Origin: Saprospiraceae bacterium | GTDB taxonomy: Bacteria; Bacteroidota; Bacteroidia; Chitinophagales; Saprospiraceae | Length of the DNA: 5,431 bases | Assembly: GCA_027009605.1 (NCBI GenBank) | Contig: JALVCY010000067.1 | Span: 1-5,431, forward strand | Direction: 5' to 3' | Part shown: positions 1-4,507 of the stretch, in pieces | How the letters are laid out: the number at the start of each line of letters is the position of its first letter | Numbering within the stretch: position 1 is the stretch's first letter | Translations under genes and position numbers: made by a program | Notes under the pieces: generated by a model | Database searches by the model: none | The model's input: the letters and a program-made list of their open reading frames with translations, nothing else | What the model was told of the DNA's origin: nothing

Positions 1-36
1 GCCCTTTTTGCGCCTGTTTTTGCTAAAATTTTTTCA

Positions 37-51
37 CGTAGCCCAGCTACG
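37..51. repeat. Short inverted repeat CGTAGC-CCA-GCTACG
   Basis: A perfect 6-bp stem with a 3-nt loop. It is preceded by a T-rich run (29-34) and followed at 52-73 by two related GCTTCAA-type words (GCTTCAAAAA, then GTAGCTTCAAC). On the minus strand the stem is followed by GTGAAAAAATTTT, which is A-rich rather than a clean T run, so it is not a convincing intrinsic terminator. The role is unknown. Confidence 0.5.
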
Positions 52-86
52 CTTCAAAAATTGTAGCTTCAACATCCACAAAAATG

Positions 87-109
87 CCTATTTTTTGCCC
101 TAAAATAGG
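87..109. repeat. 8-bp hairpin CCTATTTT / AAAATAGG
   Basis: A perfect 8-bp inverted repeat (87-94 with 102-109) encloses a 7-nt loop (TTGCCCT). The stem is AT-rich. No T run follows on either strand, so a terminator call is not supported. Together with the inverted repeat at 37-51 it gives this flank the look of a structured dispersed repeat. Confidence 0.5.
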
Positions 110-192
110 AGCACCTAAACAGTTACTATTTTTTTAAGTTTGATCATAGGCTTTAACTTTTTGAGGGAGTCAACGACCAATCTTGATTTTTT

Positions 193-230
193 AAGCTACT
201 ACTTGAACCACGGTTTTAAACTAGTAGCTT
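193..230. repeat. Long imperfect inverted repeat (AAGCTACTA / TAGTAGCTT)
   Basis: The outer arms AAGCTACTA (193-201) and TAGTAGCTT (222-230) pair perfectly over 9 bp. The 20-nt interior contains AACC and GGTT, which could extend pairing with mismatches. On the plus strand the stem is followed by TTATCTTTGGCTTCTTC, which is pyrimidine-rich but not a classic U tract. On the minus strand an A run follows. It could be a weak bidirectional transcript end or a protein-binding palindrome; nothing here decides. Confidence 0.45.
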
Positions 231-329
231 TATCTTTGGCTTCTTCAATCCTTATCACCATCCCCAAAAAAAGGCAGCGTGATGTAATAGAAAAACAGGG
301 ATAAATTCCTAAAACAGGGGCAATGTGTC

Positions 330-345
330 GGCGACTTCGGTCGCC
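330..345. repeat. GGCGAC palindrome, inverted copy with TTCG loop
   Basis: GGCGAC-TTCG-GTCGCC forms a perfect 6-bp stem closing a C(UUCG)G tetraloop when read as plus-strand RNA, a very stable hairpin type. On this strand it differs by one base from the minus-strand reading of the two palindromes at 365-380 and 401-416 (GGCGACTTCAGTCGCC). It is therefore the same element in opposite orientation. There is no T run next to it, so it is a REP-like palindrome rather than a standard intrinsic terminator, although it could still block exonucleases at the 3' end of the lpx transcript. Confidence 0.6.
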
Positions 346-360
346 TGGATTATTGTCTGA

Positions 361-432
361 ACTTGGCGACTGAAGTCGCCGTTACAGTTAGTTAAAACTT
401 GGCGACTGAAGTCGCCGTTACAGTTAGTTAAA
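361..432. repeat. Perfect 36-bp tandem duplication carrying GGCGACT palindromes, overlapping the lpxA stop
   Basis: Two identical 36-bp units lie head to tail (361-396 and 397-432). Each starts with ACTTGGCGACTGAAG and ends with CAGTTAGTTAAA. Each holds a 16-bp inverted repeat, GGCGACT-GA-AGTCGCC, at 365-380 and 401-416. The second unit contains the stop codon of lpxA (TAA, complement of 424-426) and its last two sense codons (Phe-Asn). The end of the duplication is therefore fixed inside the gene end. The hairpins sit 8 and 44 bases past the stop on the lpxA transcript and may define its 3' end, but no U tract follows. Confidence 0.8.
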
Positions 433-1209
433 CCGAAACCCTTTCATCAAGCCGCGCTTGGAAGCTTCTACGAATTCGATGATTCTTTCTTTTTCGGGAG
501 AATCTTCTAATTTTTCTTTGACCAAATCGAGTCCTTTGTGGACGTTGGTTTCTTTGACGTAGAGCAATCTATAGACATCTTGAATGGCGGTGATTTGCTC
601 GGAAGTGAATCCGCGTCGATTTAGGCCGATGCTGTTGACTCCGACGTAGGCTAAAGGGTCTCTGGCCGCTTTCACGAAAGGGGGAACGTCTTTGCGGACT
701 TTGGATGTGCCGCCAATCATAGCGTGTTCGCCGATTTTGACAAATTGATGGACAGCGGTCAAGCCCCCCAAAATAGCGTATTCGCCGATTTCTATGTGGC
801 CGGCTAAGGTGACATTATTGGCCAGAATGCAATTGGCGCGGACAATACAATCATGGGCGATATGGACATAGGCCATCAAAAGACAATTGTCTTCAATCTC
901 CGTACGCATCAGATCTTTAGTGCCCCGGTTGACGGTACAATACTCCCGGATGGTGACGTTGTTGCCGATGATGACGACAGATTTTTCACCACCAAATTTC
1001 AAGTCTTGGGGGATGGCCGCAATAACCGCACCCGGAAATATACGGCAATTATCGCCTATCCTAGCCCCGTCCATGATGGAGACGTGGGCACCTATCCAGC
1101 AATTTTCACCAATGACCACATCTTCGGCAATATGCACAAAGGGCTCGATTTTGGTATTCTTGCCGATGATTGCTTTGGGGTGGATTACGCTTGACTTATG
1201 AATCATCAT
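424..1209 (-). CDS. lpxA: Acyl-ACP--UDP-N-acetylglucosamine O-acyltransferase (LpxA)
   Basis: LpxA transfers an (R)-3-hydroxyacyl chain from acyl carrier protein to the 3-OH of UDP-GlcNAc, the first step of lipid A synthesis, as a cytoplasmic homotrimer. The 261 residues match the usual family length. Residues ~4-185 are left-handed beta-helix hexapeptide repeats (for example VIHPKAIIG, VVIGENCWIG), followed by a helical C-terminal domain that begins near GLNRRGF (196-201). The catalytic motif HIAHDC places the general-base His at 119 (E. coli His125), with His116, His138 and His154 matching other active-site histidines. QDLK at 68-71 carries the conserved Lys. Gly167 sits at the position that acts as the acyl-chain ruler (E. 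coli Gly173), which allows a long chain; this last point is inference. The start overlaps the end of lpxC-fabZ by 14 bp. Two adjacent ATG codons exist (1209 and 1206), and either could be used. Translational coupling is likely. Confidence 0.97.
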   Translation of the reverse strand: MMIHKSSVIHPKAIIGKNTKIEPFVHIAEDVVIGENCWIGAHVSIMDGARIGDNCRIFPGAVIAAIPQDLKFGGEKSVVIIGNNVTIREYCTVNRGTKDLMRTEIEDNCLLMAYVHIAHDCIVRANCILANNVTLAGHIEIGEYAILGGLTAVHQFVKIGEHAMIGGTSKVRKDVPPFVKAARDPLAYVGVNSIGLNRRGFTSEQITAIQDVYRLLYVKETNVHKGLDLVKEKLEDSPEKERIIEFVEASKRGLMKGFRFN

Positions 1210-2596
1210 TTTTTCTTCTCTTAATAATAGCGGTTAAATCTGCTTCTGTGGTAATTTTATTGCCCACATATATGGTGCCGCGCATTTGGCAAATCCCGCG
1301 TCTGATGGGGCTCAATAATTCCATCTTGATAATCATGGTATCTCCGGGCACCACAAAATGCTTAAATTTTGCTTGATCAATTTTCAAGAAGAAAGTGTCC
1401 CAGTTTTCGGGGTCTTCTGTGGTTGACAAAGCCAATATTCCACCGGTTTGCGCCATGGCTTCTATCTGTAGGACACCGGGCATGATGGGGTTGTTGGGGA
1501 AATGCCCCCTAAAGAAATATTGATCGTGGGTGATATTCTTGATGCCGACAACTTCTTCATCTGTCAAAGTCAAAATCTTATCTACCAAAAGGAAAGGATG
1601 CCGATGGGGCAGCATTTTTTGTACGCCAATCGTATCCAGATAGGGCGGGATGTCCGGATCATAATCGGGTTTGTTCCCTAGTTTTAATTGTTCTTGGTAG
1701 TGTTTATTGAGGACTTTGACAAATTCGGTATTGACTCGATGGCCCGGTTTCTTGGCGACAATTTTCCCCTGAATAGGTACACCCAACAGGCTCAAATCCC
1801 CAATAATATCCAACAATTTATGCCGAGCCGGCTCATTTTTGTATTGCAATTCGATATTGTTCAAGATTCCGCTGTCGGTCACAGTCAACGCCGGACGGTC
1901 TAATTTTGCCGCAAGGCTCAACATCTCTTTTTCCGAAAGGACCTTATCCACAATCACAATGGCATTGTCCAAATCCCCGCCTTTGATCAAATCTTGATCG
2001 GCCAAATACGCTACTTCTCTCAAAAATACAAAGGTGCGACAATGGGCAATTTCGGTCTTAAAGTCCTGAATATCATCTAATTGTGCAAACTGCTGCCCTA
2101 ACACATCCGAATTAAAATCAATCATAGAAGTAATCTCAAACTTATCGGACGGGAAGGCCATAAACTCGGCTCCGGATTGTTCATCCACGAAAGTAATCGG
2201 CTCTTTGACCACAAAAGATTTGCAATCGGCCTCCTGCTCTTGCCGACCGGCTTGCGCCAAAAGCTCCACAAAAGGACCGGCACTACCATCCAAAATAGGG
2301 ACTTCCGGCCCCGAGACTTCCAAGATGGCATTGTCAATTTGCATACCGGTCAAGGCGGCCAGCAAGTGTTCGACCGTCATAATGGTGGCTTTGCCTTTGC
2401 CCAAGGTCGTACTACGATTGGTTTGAACGACATATCGCACCTTTGCAGGAATAGCCGGACTGCCTTCTAAATCCACTCGTTTGAATACAAAACCGGTATT
2501 TTCTGCTGCGGGCTTAATCGTCAAGGTGGCTTTTTCCCCAGAATGCAATCCTACCCCACTGATAGACACTTCCTTTTTTATGGTATGCTGTTTCAT
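1196..2596 (-). CDS. lpxC-fabZ: Bifunctional UDP-3-O-acyl-N-acetylglucosamine deacetylase / 3-hydroxyacyl-ACP dehydratase (LpxC-FabZ)
   Basis: This 466-residue protein joins two enzymes. Residues ~1-305 are LpxC, the zinc deacetylase that makes the committed step of lipid A synthesis. VEHLLAAL holds Glu76 and the zinc ligand His77, RHKLLDIIGDL holds the zinc ligands His259 and Asp263, and PGHRVN holds the catalytic His286. RTFVFLRE at 187-194 matches the conserved CRTF segment. Residues ~318-466 are FabZ, a hot-dog fold dehydratase acting on (R)-3-hydroxyacyl-ACP. LPHRHPFLLVD (329-339) is its N-terminal signature, and GHFPNNPIMPGVLQIEAMAQ holds the catalytic His365 and Glu379. The linker is only about a dozen residues. 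The fusion is well known in Bacteroidota. The ATG at 2596 fits the usual LpxC N-terminus (KQHTIKKEVSISGVGLHSG). AGGAG directly abuts the ATG, too close for a normal Shine-Dalgarno. A separate promoter probably lies just upstream. Confidence 0.97.
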   Translation of the reverse strand: MKQHTIKKEVSISGVGLHSGEKATLTIKPAAENTGFVFKRVDLEGSPAIPAKVRYVVQTNRSTTLGKGKATIMTVEHLLAALTGMQIDNAILEVSGPEVPILDGSAGPFVELLAQAGRQEQEADCKSFVVKEPITFVDEQSGAEFMAFPSDKFEITSMIDFNSDVLGQQFAQLDDIQDFKTEIAHCRTFVFLREVAYLADQDLIKGGDLDNAIVIVDKVLSEKEMLSLAAKLDRPALTVTDSGILNNIELQYKNEPARHKLLDIIGDLSLLGVPIQGKIVAKKPGHRVNTEFVKVLNKHYQEQLKLGNKPDYDPDIPPYLDTIGVQKMLPHRHPFLLVDKILTLTDEEVVGIKNITHDQYFFRGHFPNNPIMPGVLQIEAMAQTGGILALSTTEDPENWDTFFLKIDQAKFKHFVVPGDTMIIKMELLSPIRRGICQMRGTIYVGNKITTEADLTAIIKRRKNDDS

Positions 2597-2631
2597 CTCC
2601 TGTAATTCTGTTAGATACTGGTTTTTGCCTG

Positions 2632-2668
2632 CAAAGCTACAATAATATTATTGTTGTAACTACTCAAC
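2632..2668 (-). promoter_or_regulatory. Likely Bacteroidota-type promoter of lpxC-fabZ
   Basis: On the minus strand TAGCTTTG (2639-2632) matches the Bacteroidota -7 consensus TAnnTTTG exactly. GTTG (2668-2665) could be the -33 element, but the 25-nt gap is slightly long. The start of transcription would be near 2625, leaving a leader of about 30 nt before the ATG at 2596. This would give lpxC-fabZ and lpxA transcription independent of lpxD, in keeping with the 157-bp gap. The -7 match is seen; activity is inferred. Confidence 0.5.
2639..2654. promoter_or_regulatory. Perfect 16-bp palindrome abutting the lpxC promoter
   Basis: ACAATAATATTATTGT is its own reverse complement over all 16 bases. 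It overlaps the first base of the predicted -7 box and lies between the -33 and -7 elements, where a dimeric repressor would block RNA polymerase. A second small inverted repeat, GTTG...CAAC (2653-2668), is next to it. AT-rich palindromes arise by chance in such sequence, so operator function is only a hypothesis. Confidence 0.35.
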
Positions 2669-2753
2669 ATGAATCATTTTGGCTAAAAAAGGCTCTTTTC
2701 TCGCTCTGTATCGACCAAACGGCTATATTTTTAGATGAACCTTTCCGCTAATT

Positions 2754-3800
2754 TTAAGCATTTGGGTCTTTATTGGCATCTTTTAGCTGTTTTTCGAGTG
2801 CTCTCAGGCGTTTTTCGATGGCCGGCAAATCCCTAAATTTGATGTAAGCACGCATATACTCCATGTACGGGATGGCCGGAATACCCCACCAAGCCGAATT
2901 TTCTTTGGTGATGCTGGAGCCTACACCCGTTTTGCCTTGAAATTGTGCGCCATCAGCGACGGTGATGTGTCCGACGATGGCTACTTGCCCACCGATACGG
3001 ATGTTTTTGCCGAGTTTGGCACTTCCGGCGATGCCGGATTGGGCGGCGATGACGGTATTTTCACCTACTTCGACATTGTGGGCGATTTGGATTAGGTTGT
3101 CCAATTTGACCCCTTTTCTGATGATGGTTGGCCCCATGGTGCCCCTATCTATGGTGGTATTAGCACCGATTTCGACATTATCTTCGATGATAACGATGCC
3201 GAGTTGGTGGATTTTTTTATACGTCCCGTCTTCTTGCGGGGCAAAGCCAAAACCGTCACTACCGATGACGACATTAGCATGGATGATACAGTTGTCGCCG
3301 ATTTCGCAATCATGATAGATTTTGACTCCGGAATAAATGGTCACATTGGCACCGATTTTTACGCCTTCCGCAATATGGACATTGGTGGCTATCGACGTAT
3401 TTTCACCAATCTTTACATTTTTATCAATCACCGAAAAATGCCCCACGCCCACTTTTTGCGCAAGCTGAGCTTCGGGATGCACCACTGCATTTTTGGAGAT
3501 AACCTTTTCGGGCATCGCCTTGCGGCTAAAATGCTCAAACAGGAAGGCCACCGCCGAATAGACATCTTCGACCCGGATTAAAGTGGCCGGAATGGGTGAC
3601 TTGGGCTCAAAATCCTTGGGGACGATAATCGCTGCGGCCTTGGTTTGATACAAATAATCTTCATACTTGGGGTTGGCAAAGAAGGTGATGGTGTTGGGAT
3701 AAGTTTCATCTATTTTGCTTGGAGCACTAATCAATACATTAGAATCTCCGTCCACGATGCCATTGATTAATTGAGCAATTTGTAACGCCTTAAGCTGCAT
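2754..3800 (-). CDS. lpxD: UDP-3-O-(3-hydroxyacyl)glucosamine N-acyltransferase (LpxD)
   Basis: LpxD adds a second (R)-3-hydroxyacyl chain, from acyl-ACP, to the 2-amino group of UDP-3-O-acyl-glucosamine in the cytoplasm, giving UDP-2,3-diacylglucosamine. The 348 residues match the family. Residues ~1-100 form the uridine-binding N-terminal domain (TITFFANPKYEDYL, AAAIIVPKD). Residues ~101-310 are the hexapeptide beta-helix, with the signature GSDGFGFAP (180-188) and TTIDRGT (215-221). QIAHNV holds the catalytic His241 (E. coli His239). A charged C-terminal helix from ~325 (LPAIEKRLRALEKQLKD) completes the trimer core. The ATG at 3800 gives the usual MQLKALQIAQLI start; no Shine-Dalgarno precedes it, but an A-rich stretch does, as is normal in Bacteroidota. 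It is first in the cluster, 157 bp before lpxC-fabZ, and divergent from the membrane protein gene. Confidence 0.96.
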   Translation of the reverse strand: MQLKALQIAQLINGIVDGDSNVLISAPSKIDETYPNTITFFANPKYEDYLYQTKAAAIIVPKDFEPKSPIPATLIRVEDVYSAVAFLFEHFSRKAMPEKVISKNAVVHPEAQLAQKVGVGHFSVIDKNVKIGENTSIATNVHIAEGVKIGANVTIYSGVKIYHDCEIGDNCIIHANVVIGSDGFGFAPQEDGTYKKIHQLGIVIIEDNVEIGANTTIDRGTMGPTIIRKGVKLDNLIQIAHNVEVGENTVIAAQSGIAGSAKLGKNIRIGGQVAIVGHITVADGAQFQGKTGVGSSITKENSAWWGIPAIPYMEYMRAYIKFRDLPAIEKRLRALEKQLKDANKDPNA

Positions 3801-3835
3801 TTTTTGGTTTATTTGTCAGGGCTTTCGCCAAAAAA
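3800..3835 (-). promoter_or_regulatory. Possible leader hairpin touching the lpxD start codon
   Basis: In the lpxD transcript TTTTTTGG (3835-3828) can pair with CCAAAAAA (3807-3800) over 8 bp. The last A of the second arm is the A of the ATG. A smaller GGC-GAAA-GCC hairpin with a GNRA-type tetraloop (3829-3820) lies inside and would compete for the GG. The long stem is mostly A-U and therefore weak. Pairing is seen; any control of translation is inference. Confidence 0.25.
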
Positions 3836-3903
3836 AAGGTCAGAATCTAAGCCAAAGGCCTTTACAAGAAGTATCAGCACAGTCCTATTCTCAGATACAC
3901 CGA

Positions 3904-3911
3904 CAAAAGTA
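3904..3911 (-). promoter_or_regulatory. Candidate -7 box for the lpxD promoter
   Basis: TACTTTTG on the minus strand matches TAnnTTTG exactly. It lies about 104 nt before the lpxD start, predicting a leader near 95 nt. No TTG or TTTG is seen at the -33 distance, so this is a half match. It is the best candidate between lpxD and the repeat array. Confidence 0.35.
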
Positions 3912-4000
3912 ACGAATATTGTTTATTTGTATTGAGCTTTAGGGGTGGGAATTTGAAAATGGGGGAGTTTTAGGGCGATTTCCCTGCGTTTGGGTCTTGA

Positions 4001-4080
4001 TGGTTGAAGAAGTTGAAGTAGTTGATTCGCTTGTCCTTCGGACTTTGCTAGTTGATTCGCTTCGCTGGTTGAAGAAGTTG
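4001..4080. repeat. Two interleaved direct repeats with a GTCC-TTC-GGAC hairpin
   Basis: TGGTTGAAGAAGTTG occurs at 4001-4015 and again at 4066-4080. Between them TAGTTGATTCGCTT occurs at 4019-4032 and 4049-4062, 30 bp apart. The short palindrome GTCCTTCGGAC (4033-4043) sits between the two copies of the latter. The layout a-b-hairpin-b-a looks like an intergenic repeat module, not coding sequence. Confidence 0.6.
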
Positions 4081-4119
4081 GTGTCTGCCAAGAAAGAAAA
4101 GAATCTGCGGGAAAAGAGA

Positions 4120-4217
4120 GTGGTGAGTGGTGAGTGGTGAGTGGTGAGTAGTGAGTAGTGAGTGGTGAGTAGTGAGTGGTGAGTGGTGAGAGATGAGTAG
4201 TGAGAGATGAGCGGTGA
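4120..4217. repeat. Heptamer tandem array, 14 units of GTGGTGA
   Basis: Fourteen consecutive 7-bp units run without a gap: seven GTGGTGA, four GTAGTGA, two GAGATGA and a final GCGGTGA. The four most 5' units are identical, and variants gather toward the 3' end, as expected when an array expands at one side. The GG pairs recur every 7 bases on a cytosine-free strand. Slippage during replication would change the length; the function is unknown. Confidence 0.9.
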
Positions 4218-4234
4218 GTTGCCAAGAAAGAAAT

Positions 4235-4359
4235 AAATCTGCGAAAATCTGCGGGAGAAAATCTGCGGAAATCTGCGGGAATTGAATCTGCGTACATCTG
4301 CGGGAAAAAAAATCAGCGAAAATCTGCGGGAATTAAATCAGCGGGAATCTGCGGGAAAA
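4235..4359. repeat. Minisatellite of five ~25-bp units, each with two ATCTGCG boxes
   Basis: ATCTGCG boxes (two of them read ATCAGCG) start at 4237, 4247, 4261, 4271, 4286, 4296, 4312, 4322, 4337 and 4347. Spacing alternates between exactly 10 bp and 14-16 bp, so the true unit is a pair of boxes with a period of 24-26 bp. The second box of four units continues as GCGGGA followed by an A-rich tail, and the first box is more variable. Single further boxes lie outside, at 4103 and 4406. Confidence 0.85.
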
Positions 4360-4363
4360 TAGA

Positions 4364-4384
4364 GTAGTGAGTAGTGAGCGGTAA
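4364..4384. repeat. Second, short heptamer array (3 units)
   Basis: GTAGTGA, GTAGTGA and GCGGTAA continue the heptamer family seen at 4120-4217, including the GCGG-type last unit. The junction before it (4347-4371) matches the junction before the first array (4103-4127) at 23 of 25 positions. The two arrays are therefore copies of one larger module, with this one contracted. Confidence 0.8.
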
Positions 4385-4418
4385 AGATTCCCAAGAAAGA
4401 ATTAAATCTGCGAAAAAA

Positions 4419-4426
4419 TAAATTTG
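4419..4426 (+). promoter_or_regulatory. Candidate -7 box for the membrane protein gene
   Basis: TAAATTTG matches TAnnTTTG exactly, about 80 nt before the ATG at 4508. No -33 TTG is seen at the usual distance. The box lies inside a decayed repeat unit in which ATCTGCGG has become ATTTGTGG. Intact units nearby read TAAATCTG, one change from the consensus. Confidence 0.3.
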
Positions 4427-4507
4427 TGGAAAGAGAAGGGGAAGGCTTTTTAAGTCATCAATCCCATTTTTTTGTACCTAACGACTCGGAATCTGAAACG
4501 TGTACGC

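Larger units (their letters stand above)
1..329. other. Gene-free AT-rich intergenic stretch downstream of lpxA
   Basis: No convincing coding sequence is visible in either direction, and all frames are broken by stops. The stretch has several homopolymer T and A runs and three inverted repeats, at 37-51, 87-109 and 193-230, described separately. On the minus strand a 25-codon open stretch without a start covers about 51-125, too short to call a gene. The structured part from about 1 to 125 looks like a dispersed intergenic repeat or the edge of a degraded element cut by the window border, but no transposase or target-site duplication can be seen. In many Bacteroidota efp follows lpxA; it is not present here. 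Confidence 0.6.
3801..4507. other. Divergent intergenic region dominated by short tandem repeats
   Basis: About 700 bp separate the divergent lpxD and membrane protein starts. The lpxD-proximal part (3801-3960) is ordinary leader sequence. From about 4000 to 4430 nearly all sequence belongs to repeats: GTTGAAG/GTTGATTCGC words, a heptamer array, an ATCTGCG minisatellite, a second short heptamer array and decayed units. The plus strand is purine-rich throughout and has no cytosine at all from 4109 to 4211. A minus-strand open frame crosses this region (3923-4297), but its product is only the translated repeats, so no gene is called. Confidence 0.75.

Noticed and set aside
330..416. Intrinsic terminator after lpxA
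   Set aside because: The hairpins are strong, but no U tract follows any of them on either strand, so they are reported as REP-like repeats.
2597..2601. AGGAG as a Shine-Dalgarno sequence for lpxC-fabZ
   Set aside because: It directly abuts the ATG with no spacer, and Bacteroidota rarely depend on such sites; probably chance.
3204..3581. Plus-strand open frame of 125 codons inside lpxD
   Set aside because: It is antisense to a clear lpxD sequence with all motifs intact; open only through codon composition. The same holds for plus-strand frames at 853-1194 and 2177-2470 and the minus-strand frame at 4781-5068.
3923..4297. Minus-strand open frame of 124 codons across the repeats
   Set aside because: The product is translated repeats (LTTHYSP and PADFRRF units) with no domain, no start context and no family likeness. 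The heptamer has no stop in this frame, which is enough to keep it open.
4235..4359. CRISPR array
   Set aside because: The boxes are 7 bp, the intervals are 3-9 bp and themselves similar, and there is no cas gene. This is a minisatellite.
4472..4507. Upstream TTG start of the membrane protein
   Set aside because: It adds 12 basic residues before the zinc ribbon, while the ATG at 4508 places the first cysteine at residue 3, as is usual for such proteins. No ribosome site supports the TTG.
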